The notes beneath the pieces were generated by a model. It was not told where the DNA came from. It worked only from the letters and a program-made list of their open reading frames with translations, and searched no databases. This document shows, one piece after another, positions 48,240 to 57,501 of a stretch of 64,000 bases of DNA. A program made the translations under genes and the position numbers. How positions within the stretch are numbered: position 1 is the stretch's first letter; every line of letters starts with the position of its first letter. The stretch is from Caulobacter sp. UNC279MFTsu5.1 (lineage in GTDB: Bacteria; Pseudomonadota; Alphaproteobacteria; Caulobacterales; Caulobacteraceae), in assembly GCF_900114015.1 (NCBI RefSeq), contig NZ_FORN01000020.1, positions 24,043-88,042 of the forward strand, given 5' to 3'.

Positions 48240-49082
48240 CTACTTCACGAAGCAGGACTTGCCGGCGGCGCTCAGCGCGTCGCAGAAGGCCTTGGCCTCG
48301 GCGCGGCTGGCGAAGCCGGTCACGGCCGTGCGGTAGAGGGTCGTGCCGTTCTTGTCGATCGCCTCGACCCGCTTGCCCTTGCCCGCGGCCATGCCCGGCG
48401 CGATGCGGGCGGCGTCGGACCAGGCCTTGTCGGCCAGGGCGGTCGAGGACAGGGCGCCGATCTGCACGCTGGCCGGGCCGCCGGCGGAAGCGGTCGCGGC
48501 CGGCGCGGCGGCGGGCTTGGTCGCGACCGGCTTGGGCGCGGCCGGGGTCGCGGCGCGGGGCGAGACGGCGGCGGTGGCCAGGCCTTCGATGCTGGGCGCG
48601 GGCTTGATGGCGGCCTGGGCCGCAGGCTTGGCGGTCGGCGCGGCCGAAACCGGCGCGCTGGGACCGGTCGGCGCCGGCTTGGCCGGCTGCAGGGTGGCGG
48701 TCTGGACCGGGGCGGTCGGCGGCGGCGCGGCCGGCCGGGCCAGCGGCTCTTCCGGCTTGGCGGCGAAGGTCGGCGAGGCCTCGGGGGTCTCGCTCTTGTA
48801 GATCTGCAGGCCCGAGGCCGGATCGGCCGGCTGGGCGGCGTCGGCCGGCGGCGCGGCCTTCATCTGGGCGACCGGCTCGCCAACGGTGCGCGGCGGCTCG
48901 TTGGGGCCGCGCACGCCGCCGCGATAGATCAGCAGCACGGCGACCACCAGGGTGGCCAGGACCACCGCGCTGAGGATCAGGGTCATGGGCAGGGGCCGCG
49001 AGCCGCGAACAGGTTGACGCGCGTCGAATGAAAGCGGCGCATCGGTGGGCGGCGTATAGGCGCCGCGGTGGGGATCGGACAT
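48240..49082 (-). CDS. ftsN: SPOR-domain division protein, FtsN type
   Basis: Bitopic protein of 280 residues: short cytoplasmic start, one membrane helix (MTLILSAVVLATLVVAVLLI, about 33-52), a long Pro/Ala-rich periplasmic linker, and a C-terminal SPOR domain (about 205-280; VQIGALSSTALADKAWSDAA, LYRTAVTGFASRAEAKAFC). SPOR domains bind denuded glycan at division sites. FtsN in Caulobacter has this architecture and a similar neighbourhood. The ATG at 49082 (MSDPHRGAY) is preferred; earlier ATGs at 49106 and 49148 would extend the cytoplasmic tail. Confidence 0.82.
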   Translation of the reverse strand: MSDPHRGAYTPPTDAPLSFDARQPVRGSRPLPMTLILSAVVLATLVVAVLLIYRGGVRGPNEPPRTVGEPVAQMKAAPPADAAQPADPASGLQIYKSETPEASPTFAAKPEEPLARPAAPPPTAPVQTATLQPAKPAPTGPSAPVSAAPTAKPAAQAAIKPAPSIEGLATAAVSPRAATPAAPKPVATKPAAAPAATASAGGPASVQIGALSSTALADKAWSDAARIAPGMAAGKGKRVEAIDKNGTTLYRTAVTGFASRAEAKAFCDALSAAGKSCFVK

Positions 49083-49211
49083 TCGCGTCGAGGCTCCAGA
49101 CTTCATGCGCGCGGGATCGCTCACAGCGAATCGGACGCGCGCCGACATAGTTTATCGGAGCCCGGGCCTGCCCAGAACCGCTCGTGAACGTCGCCGTTCC
49201 GCTTTCGCGCG

Positions 49212-50396
49212 CTAGTTCCAGACGTCCAGCTGAAACAGCTTGCGATGTTCCTCGATGGCGAACCGGTCGGTCATGCCCGCGATGTAGTCGCACACGACGC
49301 GGGCGCGGCCGGCCTCGTCGCGATTCTGCGACCGGGCGAACCATTCCGACGGCAGGACGTCGGGCTCGGCCAAGAAGAGGTTGAACATCTCGGCGAGAAT
49401 GCGGCGCGCCTGGCTTCGCGTGCGGTTGACGCGCCAGTGGCGGTACATCCGGGCGTGCAGGAACTGGCGCAGCCGGGCCAGGTCCTCGGCCATGTCCGGC
49501 GAGAAGGCGACCAGGGCGTGATCCAGGGCGCGGACGTCCTGGGCCGACTGCACGCCGGTGGCGGCCGCCCGTTGCAGGGTCTCGCCCATGACGTCGTCGA
49601 CCATCGCGCCGATCATCCGCCGCACCGCTTCCAGCCGGGTCAGGCGCGGGTCCAGGTCCGGGCGCTCGCTACGCACGGCGGCCAGGATCGGGCCGATCAG
49701 CGGCACGTCCATCAGCTCATCCAGGGTGAACAGCCCCGCCTCGACCCCGTCGTCGATGTCGTGGTTGTTGTAGGCGATGTCGTCGGCCAGGGCCGCGACC
49801 TGGGCCTCGGCCGAAGCCCAGGTGTTCAGGCCCAGCTTGTATTCGCTGTCGTACTTGGAGATCGCCTTCCACGACGGTTTGCCCAGCTTCTCAGTCACCG
49901 GGCCGTTGTGCTTGATGATCCCCTCCAGGGTCTCCCAGGTCAGGTTCAGGCCGTTGAAGTCCGGATAGCGCCGCTCCAGCTCGGTGACGACGCGGAAGGT
50001 CTGGACATTGTGGTCGAAGCCGCCATACGCCTTCATGCACGACTGCAGCTCGTCCTCGCCGGCGTGACCGAACGGCGGGTGGCCGATGTCGTGGCCGAGG
50101 GCGATGGTCTCGGCCAGGTCGCTATCCAGCCCCAACGCGGTCGCCAGCGAGCGCGCCACTTGCGCCACTTCCAGCGAATGGGTCAGGCGGGTGCGGAAGT
50201 TGTCGCCCTCGTGGGCGACGAACACCTGGGTCTTTTCCTTCAGGCGGCGGAAGGCCGAGGTGTGGATGATGCGGTCGCGGTCGCGGGCGAAGGGGGTGCG
50301 CGTACGGCTCTCCTCTTCCTTGAAACGACGCCCCAGGGACCGGGCCGGATCCTCGGCGTAGGGGGCGCGCTGGACGTAGAAGGGAGACGACGACAT
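49212..50396 (-). CDS. dgt: Deoxyguanosinetriphosphate triphosphohydrolase-like protein
   Basis: HD-domain dNTP triphosphohydrolase of 394 residues, the type-2 subfamily length. The metal-binding motif is in [33 protein letters not shown] and the HD pair [16 protein letters not shown]; a later [14 protein letters not shown] supplies the final aspartate. It would hydrolyse dNTPs to deoxynucleosides and tripolyphosphate. Divergent from the Fe-S carrier gene with 77 bp between starts. Confidence 0.93.
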   Translation of the reverse strand: MSSSPFYVQRAPYAEDPARSLGRRFKEEESRTRTPFARDRDRIIHTSAFRRLKEKTQVFVAHEGDNFRTRLTHSLEVAQVARSLATALGLDSDLAETIALGHDIGHPPFGHAGEDELQSCMKAYGGFDHNVQTFRVVTELERRYPDFNGLNLTWETLEGIIKHNGPVTEKLGKPSWKAISKYDSEYKLGLNTWASAEAQVAALADDIAYNNHDIDDGVEAGLFTLDELMDVPLIGPILAAVRSERPDLDPRLTRLEAVRRMIGAMVDDVMGETLQRAAATGVQSAQDVRALDHALVAFSPDMAEDLARLRQFLHARMYRHWRVNRTRSQARRILAEMFNLFLAEPDVLPSEWFARSQNRDEAGRARVVCDYIAGMTDRFAIEEHRKLFQLDVWN

Positions 50397-50473
50397 GGAA
50401 GGCCTTTGCTGATCGCCCCTTTCCCTGAGGCGCGCAGGCCCTCATATAGGCGAAGTATGGATTTTCCACAGCC

Positions 50474-50806
50474 ATGACCGACACCGCCGTAACGCTTTCT
50501 CCGAACGCCGCCCGCCGGCTCCACACGATCTCGGAGGCCGAGGGCCATCCGGTGATGCTGCGCGTCGCCGTCGACGGCGGCGGCTGCTCGGGCTTCCAGT
50601 ACCGGTTCGACCTAGTCGACAGCGCGCAGCCCGACGACCTGAAGGTGGAACGCGACGGGGCCGCGGCCCTGGTCGACGTGATCTCCCTGGCCCTGCTGAA
50701 GGGTTCGGAGATCGACTTCGTCGACGAACTGGCCGGCGCCGAGTTCCGGGTGCGCAACCCCAACGCCAAGTCCAGCTGCGGCTGCGGCGTCAGCTTCTCG
50801 ATCTAG
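50474..50806 (+). CDS. erpA: A-type iron-sulfur carrier, ErpA-like
   Basis: Fe-S carrier protein of 110 residues that passes clusters to client enzymes. The three conserved cysteines are C38 (in DGGGCSGFQY), C102 and C104 (in KSSCGCGVSF). Other family matches are LSPNAARRL and FVDELAGAEFRVRNPNA. Which of ErpA, IscA or SufA it is cannot be settled by eye; the stand-alone location fits ErpA better than a suf or isc operon. One client in the window may be IlvD, a 2Fe-2S enzyme. Confidence 0.9.
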   Translation: MTDTAVTLSPNAARRLHTISEAEGHPVMLRVAVDGGGCSGFQYRFDLVDSAQPDDLKVERDGAAALVDVISLALLKGSEIDFVDELAGAEFRVRNPNAKSSCGCGVSFSI

Positions 50807-50890
50807 GCGCCCGACCTCACCAAATCCAAAGCCGCGACTTGAGCGCGCCGCCCATGGGCCCTAGCCTCCCGCCGCCGACTGGAGCCCTCG

Positions 50891-51679
50891 ATGCGCATCG
50901 CCACCTGGAACGTCAATTCCGTCAACGCCCGCCTGGATCGAGTCCTGGAGTGGTTCGAATCGGCCGCGCCCGACGTGGCCGTGCTGCAGGAGATCAAGTG
51001 CCTGGACGAGAAGTTCCCGACCGAGGCCTTCGAGCGCCTGGGCTACAACGTCGCCGTCCACGGCCAGAAGACCTACAACGGCGTGGCCATGCTCTCCAAG
51101 CACCCGCTGGAGGACGTGCGCAAGGGCCTGCCCGTCCTGCATGACGGCGAGGTCGACGAGCAGTCGCGCTACATCGAGGCGGTGATCGGCGCGCCGACGC
51201 CGTTCCGGATGGTCGGCATCTACCTGCCCAACGGCAATCCGATCGGCACCGAGAAGTTCGCCTACAAGCTGGCCTGGATGAAGCGCCTGCACGCCCATGC
51301 CCAGGGCCTGCTGGCCCTGGAGGAGCCGCTGGTCATCGCCGGCGACTACAACGTCATCCCCGAGGCGCAGGACGTGGCCAATCCCGAGGCCTGGCTGGGC
51401 GACGCCCTGTTCCAGCCCGAGAGCCGCGGCGCGTTCCGGGCCCTGAAGAACCTGGGGTTCACCGACGCCTACATGCAGGTCGACGGCGCGCCGGGCGGCT
51501 ACACCTTCTGGGACTACCAGGCCGGCGCCTGGCCGCGGAACCTGGGCATCCGCATCGACCACCTGCTGCTGTCGCCCCAGGCGGCCGACCGGCTGGCCGG
51601 GGTGACGATCCACCGCGACGAACGCGACAAGGAAAAGCCCTCGGACCATGTGCCGGTGGTGGCCGAGCTCAACCTCTAA
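50891..51679 (+). CDS. xthA: Exodeoxyribonuclease III
   Basis: AP endonuclease and 3'-5' exonuclease for base-excision repair, 262 residues. Motifs: ATWNVNSVNARLD at the start, VAVLQEIKCLDEKFP with the catalytic Glu, GIYLPNGNPIGTEKF, AGDYNVIPEA with Asp/Asn, and the C-terminal IRIDHLLLSP and EKPSDHVPVVAEL with the catalytic Asp/His. All motifs intact. It follows the Fe-S carrier gene after 84 bases. Confidence 0.96.
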   Translation: MRIATWNVNSVNARLDRVLEWFESAAPDVAVLQEIKCLDEKFPTEAFERLGYNVAVHGQKTYNGVAMLSKHPLEDVRKGLPVLHDGEVDEQSRYIEAVIGAPTPFRMVGIYLPNGNPIGTEKFAYKLAWMKRLHAHAQGLLALEEPLVIAGDYNVIPEAQDVANPEAWLGDALFQPESRGAFRALKNLGFTDAYMQVDGAPGGYTFWDYQAGAWPRNLGIRIDHLLLSPQAADRLAGVTIHRDERDKEKPSDHVPVVAELNL

Positions 51680-51723
51680 ACCCCGTCTGTTCGAAATCAG
51701 GGACTCCCGCTAGCCTGATCCCT

Positions 51724-52590
51724 ATGAGCGAACTTTGGCGTCTCTTGCTGCTCGTGACCTTGTCGGCCTCCGCGGTGACCTTCGTGGGCAGCGCCGCCAT
51801 CTGGTTCATGGACGAGGAGCGCCGGATCCGCCGCGCCCTGCGCCACGTGCTCAAGGGCGCGCCGGAGACCGTGATCGTCGCCAAGGGGCGCGGCCGGGGC
51901 GCGGGCTTCAACTTCACCACCAACCAGGCCGCCGTGGCCTGGGACAGCGGCGCCTGGTGCCTGATCTACCGCATCGACGAGCTGATGGGCGCCGAGTTGT
52001 CGGTCGACGGCCAGGTGATCGGCCGGGTGTTCCGCGGCGAACAGCGCCGGGCCATCGACCAGATCGTCCAGCAGGCCGCCCAGGTGACCCTGAAGCTGAT
52101 CTTCGACGATCCACGCCATCCCGATTTCGAGTTGGATGTCTGGCTGGAGGGCGACCAGCAGCGCCGCGAGAGCCGCTCGCCCGCCGACGCCATCCAGGAG
52201 GCCAACCGCTGGCTGCTGCGCGCCGACGCCATCGTCCGCCGCCCGCTGGCCCCTAAGGCCAGGCCCGCGCCGCCGCCCTCCCCCTCGGCCGAGCCGGCCA
52301 TCCAGACGCGCCCGCCCGTCGCCGAGCCCGAGGTCGCCCGGGCGCCGAAGCCCTACACGCCCGCCCTGGAGACGGTCAGCGCCGCGCCGCAGGCCCGCCC
52401 GGCCGCCACCGCCCCGCTGTTCGACGAGATCGACACCACCGCCGATCCGCTGGACGCGCCTTGGGAGGCGGACGACGACCTCGACGACGATCCGCCGTCG
52501 ATTCCCGAAAAACCCTACAAGCCGGTCTCCAAGGCGGCCCGCCCGCCCAAGGACGACCAGGACGAGCTGCCTTTCGACCTGGACGACTGA
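51724..52590 (+). CDS. Uncharacterised membrane-anchored protein
   Basis: Protein of 288 residues that I do not recognise. One N-terminal membrane helix (LWRLLLLVTLSASAVTFVGS) leads to a soluble domain of about 150 residues (ALRHVLKGAPETVIVAKGRG, GAWCLIYRIDELMGAELSVD, VTLKLIFDDPRHPDFELDVW). The last 100 residues are low-complexity: Pro/Ala-rich, then strongly acidic (EADDDLDDDPP, DELPFDLDD). It is 44 bases after xthA and may be co-transcribed. Localisation to the inner membrane with the domain facing the cytoplasm is possible. Confidence 0.75.
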   Translation: MSELWRLLLLVTLSASAVTFVGSAAIWFMDEERRIRRALRHVLKGAPETVIVAKGRGRGAGFNFTTNQAAVAWDSGAWCLIYRIDELMGAELSVDGQVIGRVFRGEQRRAIDQIVQQAAQVTLKLIFDDPRHPDFELDVWLEGDQQRRESRSPADAIQEANRWLLRADAIVRRPLAPKARPAPPPSPSAEPAIQTRPPVAEPEVARAPKPYTPALETVSAAPQARPAATAPLFDEIDTTADPLDAPWEADDDLDDDPPSIPEKPYKPVSKAARPPKDDQDELPFDLDD

Positions 52591-52669
52591 TCGCGTTTGA
52601 CTCCCCGCGCGTTTGACGGCCCAAATGCCTTGTCGGCTTGCCTGGCAAGCCTTGCGGAGTCCCCGATCG

Positions 52670-52996
52670 ATGCGCCTGGTTCTCGCCGCCGCCCTCGCCG
52701 TCTGCTGCTCCGCGCCGGCCCTGGCCGCGCCCCGGCCGCTGGCCCTGACGCCCGCCGACACCGATCGCGACGGCGTGGTCAGCCCCCAAGAGGCCGCCGC
52801 CTGGCTGGACCGCGATCGCGGCGTGATCGTCCCGGTCCGACTGAGCGCCTCGGCCCGCGCCGCGGCGGCGGTGGAGCGGCGGCGCACGATGTTCGACCAG
52901 GGCCTGCTGCGCCCCAACGACTTCCGCGCCCCCGCGCCGGAGGATCGCCCGCCGGAAGACCTGTTCTACAAGGACTTCAAGAAGATCAAGAAGTAG
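52670..52996 (+). CDS. Small secreted EF-hand protein
   Basis: Exported protein of 108 residues. A signal peptide (MRLVLAAALAVCCSAPALA) is followed by one EF-hand loop, DTDRDGVVSPQEAAAWLD, with Asp at positions 1, 3 and 5, Gly at 6 and Glu at 12, suitable for calcium binding. The rest is Arg/Pro-rich and ends in lysines. The ATG at 52670 gives an intact signal peptide; the earlier in-frame start does not. Function unknown. Confidence 0.78.
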   Translation: MRLVLAAALAVCCSAPALAAPRPLALTPADTDRDGVVSPQEAAAWLDRDRGVIVPVRLSASARAAAAVERRRTMFDQGLLRPNDFRAPAPEDRPPEDLFYKDFKKIKK

Positions 52997-53005
52997 GGCC
53001 CAAGG

Positions 53006-53033
53006 AAAAAGGGCCGGACAATCCGCCCGGCCC
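53006..53033 (-). terminator. Rho-independent terminator of ilvD
   Basis: On the minus strand a 7-bp stem CCGGCCC-type (GGGCCGG at 53011-53017 with CCGGCCC at 53027-53033) is followed by a T-run (AAAAA at 53006-53010). It lies between the convergent EF-hand gene and ilvD. Confidence 0.85.
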
Positions 53034-53058
53034 TCTCCTCGATCCCTGAGCCTCGCCG

Positions 53059-54789
53059 TCAGATGTCGGCGTACACGTGGGTCTCTTTCGCCGCGCCCGG
53101 ATGGGTGGTCGCGCCGAGATAGGCCGGGCCCACCAGCTGGGCGAACTTCCAGATCGCGCCGCTGTTGTAGTCGTGGCCGCGCGGCTTCCAGGCGGCCTTG
53201 CGGCGCGCCAGTTCGTCGGCCTCGACCTCCAGGTCGATCGTGCCCTTGGTGGCGTCGATGCTGATGATGTCGCCGTCCTGGACCAGGGCGATCGGGCCGC
53301 CCACGGCGGCTTCCGGTCCCACGTGGCCAATGCACAGGCCGCGCGTGGCGCCCGAGAAGCGGCCGTCGGTGATCAGGGCGATGTTCTCCACGCCCTGGCC
53401 ATAGATGGCGGCGGTGGTCGACAGCATCTCCCGCATGCCCGGCCCGCCCTTGGGGCCTTCATAGCGGATGACCAGGACGTCGCCTTCCTTGTAGTCGCGG
53501 TTCGACACGGCCTCGAAGCAGGCGGCCTCGCCGTCGAACACCCGAGCCGGGCCGCGGTGCACCTGGTGCTTGAGGCCAGCCACCTTGACGATGCCGCCCT
53601 CGGGGGCCAGCGAGCCCCACAGGCCCACCACGCCGCCGGTCGGCGACAGCGGGTTGGAGACCGGGCGGATCACGTCCTGGTCGTCGCGCCAGACCACGTC
53701 GGCCAGGTTTTCGGCCAGGGTCTTGCCGGTGACGGTCATGACATCCCCGTGCAGCAGGCCGGCGTCCAGCAGGGTGCGCAGCAGCATCGGCACGCCGCCA
53801 GCCTCGCCCATGTCCTTGGCCACGTAGCGGCCGCCGGGCTTCAGGTCGGCGATGTAGGGCGTGCGGGCGGCGATCTCGGCCACGTCCTTCAGGGTGAACT
53901 CGATGCCGCACTCGTGGGCCATGGCCGGCAGGTGCAGGGCGCCATTGGTCGAGCCCCCGGTGGCCGCCACGACCACCGCGGCGTTCTCGAACGCCTTGCG
54001 GGTGCAGATGTCGCGCGGACGGATGTTCTGCTCGATCAGCCGCATCACCGCCTCGCCCGAGGCGACGGCGTACTGGTCGCGGTCCAGGTACGGGGCCGGC
54101 AGAGCCGACGACAGCGGCAGGGCCAGGCCGATGGCTTCGGACACGCAGGCCATGGTGTTGGCCGTGAACTGGCCGCCGCAGGCGCCGTCCGACGGACAGG
54201 CGTGCTGCTCCAGCTCGCACAAGGTCTTGGCGTCCATGGTCCCGGCCGCATGGGCGCCGACGCCCTCGAACACATCCATGACGGTGATGTCGCGACCATG
54301 GAAACGGCCCGGCAAGATCGAGCCGCCGTACAGGAACACCGACGGCACGTTCAGGCGCAGCATGGCCATCATCATGCCCGGTAGGCTCTTGTCGCAGCCG
54401 GCGATGCCGACCAGGGCGTCATAGCCGTGGCCGCGCATGGTCAGCTCGACGGAATCGGCGATCACGTCGCGGCTGACCAGCGAGCTGCGCATGCCCTCGT
54501 GGCCCATGGCGATGCCGTCGGTGACGGTGATGGTGCAGAACTCGCGCGGCGTGCCGCCGGCCGCCTTGACCCCCTGCGAGGCGGCATGGGCCTGGCGCAT
54601 CAGGGCGGTGTTGCATGGCGCCGCCTCGTTCCAGCACGAGGCCACGCCCACGAACGGCTGGGCGATCTCGCGGGTGCCAAGGCCCATGGCGTAGTAATAC
54701 GAGCGGTGCGGCGCGCGGGCCGGCCCTTCGGTTACATGCCGGCTCGGGAGCTGCGACTTGTCCCAGGTGCCGTCGGGTTTCTTGGTCAT
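53059..54789 (-). CDS. ilvD: Dihydroxy-acid dehydratase (IlvD/Edd family)
   Basis: 2Fe-2S enzyme of valine, isoleucine and pantothenate synthesis, 576 residues. The cluster cysteines fall in EAAPCN (C59), GIAGCDKSLPG (C132) and ACGGQF (C204). MGHEGMRSSLVSRDVIADSV and GRFSGATRGLCIGHVGPEA are family signatures. The ATG at 54789 begins MTKKPDGTWD. Some members of this family dehydrate sugar acids instead (arabonate, xylonate); the adjacent xylosidase gene makes that alternative worth noting, although the two genes are divergent and probably separately controlled. Confidence 0.9.
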   Translation of the reverse strand: MTKKPDGTWDKSQLPSRHVTEGPARAPHRSYYYAMGLGTREIAQPFVGVASCWNEAAPCNTALMRQAHAASQGVKAAGGTPREFCTITVTDGIAMGHEGMRSSLVSRDVIADSVELTMRGHGYDALVGIAGCDKSLPGMMMAMLRLNVPSVFLYGGSILPGRFHGRDITVMDVFEGVGAHAAGTMDAKTLCELEQHACPSDGACGGQFTANTMACVSEAIGLALPLSSALPAPYLDRDQYAVASGEAVMRLIEQNIRPRDICTRKAFENAAVVVAATGGSTNGALHLPAMAHECGIEFTLKDVAEIAARTPYIADLKPGGRYVAKDMGEAGGVPMLLRTLLDAGLLHGDVMTVTGKTLAENLADVVWRDDQDVIRPVSNPLSPTGGVVGLWGSLAPEGGIVKVAGLKHQVHRGPARVFDGEAACFEAVSNRDYKEGDVLVIRYEGPKGGPGMREMLSTTAAIYGQGVENIALITDGRFSGATRGLCIGHVGPEAAVGGPIALVQDGDIISIDATKGTIDLEVEADELARRKAAWKPRGHDYNSGAIWKFAQLVGPAYLGATTHPGAAKETHVYADI

Positions 54790-54899
54790 GAGAGTACGCC
54801 TTCCAAATCGTGCGCCGTGGTTAGCTCAGCTGACGGCGCGACGGAAGGGTTGGACGCCGAGTTTTTGCCGGCTACAGGGCGCTCGGCGCGCGTTTCATT

Positions 54900-54912
54900 G
54901 CGAACGGTTCGC
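54900..54912. promoter_or_regulatory. Perfect 13-bp palindrome in the ilvD/xylosidase intergenic region
   Basis: GCGAACGGTTCGC reads the same on both strands around its central base. It lies 111 bp upstream of the ilvD start, so it could be part of its promoter or an operator. No further copy was found nearby. Confidence 0.4.
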
Positions 54913-54988
54913 GAAAGCGCGGCCGCCGCGCACGATCGCACCCTTCCCCTCCGATCCCCGGACGGGCTGTACGATGGCGCACAAATGA

Positions 54989-55002
54989 TGGTACCGGTCC
55001 CA
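54989..55002. promoter_or_regulatory. Candidate LacI-family operator upstream of GH39 gene
   Basis: TGGTACCGGTCCCA is a 14-bp palindrome with one mismatch per half and the central CG typical of LacI-family operators. It lies 54 bp upstream of the beta-xylosidase start. Caulobacter sugar genes, for example the xyl genes, are known to use LacI-family repressors with comparable 14-bp operators. No LacI-family gene lies in the window. Confidence 0.5.
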
Positions 55003-55055
55003 GAAGCACCGCTCCAGTCACGAGAGCGGATCGTTGCAGGAAGGGACCCGTCGCC

Positions 55056-56639
55056 ATGATCACCAAATCCACCAGGACCTTGCTCCAAAGCGCGCTCCTG
55101 GCCTCGGCCGTGGCGGGACTTCTGGCGGGATCCGCCTTCGCTCAGGCCAAGCCGGCCGTCCGCCATATCGCCATCGACGCCAAGGCCCCGACGACGCCGC
55201 GCGACCGCTTCTACGACCTGTCGGTGGGGTCGGACTATCCGGGCACCCTGCTGCGCGACGACAGCCTGGCCCAGATGAAGACCGCCCGCGACGAGCTTGG
55301 GTTCCGCTATGTCCGCTTCCACGCCATCTTCCATGACGTGCTGGGGACCTATCGCGTCGTCGACGGCAAGCCGGTCTACGACTGGACCAAGATCGACGAA
55401 CTCTACGACCGCCTGCTGAAGATGGGCGTCAAGCCGTTCGTCGAACTGGGCTTCACGCCGGACGCGATGAAGACCTCCAACCAGACGATCTTCTACTGGA
55501 AAGGCAACACCTCGCATCCTGACCCCAAGCAGTGGGCGGCCCTGGTCGATGCTTTCGTGCGACACTGCCAGCAGCGCTACGGCGAGGCCGAGGTGCGGTC
55601 CTGGTACTTCGAGGTCTGGAACGAGCCGAACCTGGACGGCTTCTGGGAAAAGGCCGATCAGAAGGCCTATTTCGAGCTCTATGACAACACCGCCCGGACC
55701 ATCAAGGCCATCGACCCGGCGCTGAAGGTCGGCGGCCCCGCGACGGCCGGCGCAGCCTGGACACCCGAGTTCATCAAGCACGCCGAGAGCTCCGGCGCGG
55801 CGATCGATTTCATCGCCACTCACACCTACGGCGTCGACGGCGGGTTCCTGGACGAGAAAGGTCAGCAGGACACCAAGCTGTCGCCCTCGCCGGACGCGAT
55901 CGTCGGCGACGTCCGCCGGGTGCGCCAGGAGATCGAGGCCTCGTCCAAGCCGGGTCTGCCGCTTTATTTCACCGAATGGAGCACCAGCTACACGCCGCGC
56001 GACCTGGTGCACGACTCCTATGTCAGCGCGCCCTACATCCTGTCCAAGCTGAAGGCCACCGAGGGCCTGGCGCAAGGCATGAGCTACTGGACCTTCAGCG
56101 ATCTGTTCGAGGAGCCCGGCCCGCCCACCAAGCCGTTCGAGGGCGGCTTTGGCCTGATGAACCCACAAGGGATCCGCAAGCCGGCCTGGTTCGCCTACAA
56201 GTACCTGAACCAGCTGGGCGACAAGGCGGTGAAGGTCGCCGACGCGGAAAGCTGGGTCACCGCCGACAAGGGGGGCGTCCAAGCCTTGGTCTGGGCCTTC
56301 CGGCAACCCGTGCAGCCCGTCAGCAACCGACCCTATTACGGCAAGGTCCAGCCCACCCACGACGTCGAACCCGTCAGCTTGGACCTGAAGGGCCTCAAGC
56401 CCGGCCGCTACAACGTCCAGATCTTCCGCACCGGCTTCAAGGCCAACGACGCCTACACCGCCTATCTGGAGCTCGGCGCGCCCAAGACCCTGACCGACCA
56501 GCAGGTGCGTGACCTGAACGCCCTGACGACGGACAAGCCCGAGACGCGGGCCCTGACCGTCGGCAAGACCGGCGCGACCAGCGTGGCGGTGACCATGCGG
56601 GCCAACGACGTGGTGCTGGTCAAGGTGGCGCCGCGCTAG
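55056..56639 (+). CDS. Secreted GH39 beta-xylosidase
   Basis: Exported glycoside hydrolase of 527 residues. A signal peptide (LLASAVAGLLAGSAFAQA) is followed by a TIM barrel with acid/base E190 in EVWNEPNLDG and nucleophile E307 in LYFTEWST, then a C-terminal beta-sandwich. This is the GH39 layout; Caulobacter XynB2 is a characterised member. It would release xylose from xylo-oligosaccharides. A LacI-type operator candidate is 54 bp upstream. It ends convergently with the LysR gene, stop codons overlapping in CTAG. Confidence 0.92.
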   Translation: MITKSTRTLLQSALLASAVAGLLAGSAFAQAKPAVRHIAIDAKAPTTPRDRFYDLSVGSDYPGTLLRDDSLAQMKTARDELGFRYVRFHAIFHDVLGTYRVVDGKPVYDWTKIDELYDRLLKMGVKPFVELGFTPDAMKTSNQTIFYWKGNTSHPDPKQWAALVDAFVRHCQQRYGEAEVRSWYFEVWNEPNLDGFWEKADQKAYFELYDNTARTIKAIDPALKVGGPATAGAAWTPEFIKHAESSGAAIDFIATHTYGVDGGFLDEKGQQDTKLSPSPDAIVGDVRRVRQEIEASSKPGLPLYFTEWSTSYTPRDLVHDSYVSAPYILSKLKATEGLAQGMSYWTFSDLFEEPGPPTKPFEGGFGLMNPQGIRKPAWFAYKYLNQLGDKAVKVADAESWVTADKGGVQALVWAFRQPVQPVSNRPYYGKVQPTHDVEPVSLDLKGLKPGRYNVQIFRTGFKANDAYTAYLELGAPKTLTDQQVRDLNALTTDKPETRALTVGKTGATSVAVTMRANDVVLVKVAPR

Positions 56640-57499
56640 AGGCCCAGCAGGCGGTTGCGTTGCTGGTGGATCACGGTCGCCAGGTGGTCCCCGACCACCC
56701 GCACCGCCGCCAGCCGGCGCAGATCCTCGTGCATGGCCAGCCACAAGCCGCGACGGGGCGGCGCGGCGCTTGACCAGCGTCGCAGCCCCGGGTCGGCGTC
56801 GGCCATGAAGCAAGGCAGCAGCGCCACGCCCAGACCGGCTCGCGCCGCCGGCTGCAGGATGGCCATGTCGTTGCTGCGGAAGCTGACCGGCCGTCCGGCC
56901 GCGAAGGCTCGCAGCCATTCCTGCTGCGGCAGGCGGTCCATCTCGGCGTCGTAGCTGACCAGGGACCAATCGCCATCGGGCCCATGCGGGTAGTCGGGGG
57001 CGGCGTAGAGTCCGTAGGCCATCTCACCCACCTTGCGCGCCACGCTGGTTGGCTCCTCCGGAGCCTGCAGGCGCAGGGTCAGGTCAGCCTCGCGCCGGGT
57101 CAGCGACACCAGGGACGCCTCGCCGCGCAGGGTGACGGTGATCGACGGCTGCTCCCGGCGCAGGACGATCAAGCTGCTGGCCAGCACGAACATCGCCAGG
57201 GACGGCGGAGCGCTGACCACCACCTCGACCGTCGGCGGCTGGCGCTCGGCCTGGACCAGGCGCTCGACGGCCAGGACCCGATCCTCCATGTCGAAGGCCA
57301 GGGCCGCGACCCGTTCACCGGCCTGGGTCAGGGCCGTGCCGCGGCCGCGGCGTTCCAGCAGGCGCAAGCCGGTGCGCGCTTCCAGGGCGGCGACCCGCCG
57401 GCCAACCGTGGCGTGGTCGACACCCAGGGCGCGAGCCGCGCCAGAGAGCGACCCCAGTCGGCCGACGGCGGCGAGATGGCGAAGATCTTCCCAATCCAT
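56636..57499 (-). CDS. LysR family transcriptional regulator
   Basis: Regulator of 287 residues. The N-terminal winged helix-turn-helix reads MDWEDLRHLAAVGRLGSLSG, AARALGVDHATVGRRVAALE (about 1-60), followed by a linker helix and a periplasmic-binding-like effector domain. The ATG at 57499 is preferred; in-frame starts at 57517 and 57565 would add an unusual leader. It is divergent from the quinone oxidoreductase gene with 89 bp between starts, the standard arrangement for LysR and its target. Confidence 0.92.
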   Translation of the reverse strand: MDWEDLRHLAAVGRLGSLSGAARALGVDHATVGRRVAALEARTGLRLLERRGRGTALTQAGERVAALAFDMEDRVLAVERLVQAERQPPTVEVVVSAPPSLAMFVLASSLIVLRREQPSITVTLRGEASLVSLTRREADLTLRLQAPEEPTSVARKVGEMAYGLYAAPDYPHGPDGDWSLVSYDAEMDRLPQQEWLRAFAAGRPVSFRSNDMAILQPAARAGLGVALLPCFMADADPGLRRWSSAAPPRRGLWLAMHEDLRRLAAVRVVGDHLATVIHQQRNRLLGL

Positions 57500-57501
57500 C
57501 C

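Noticed and set aside
49083..49148. Longer FtsN start at 49148
   Set aside because: Adds 22 residues with no conserved pattern; the ATG at 49082 gives the expected MSDPHRGAY start. Not excluded experimentally.
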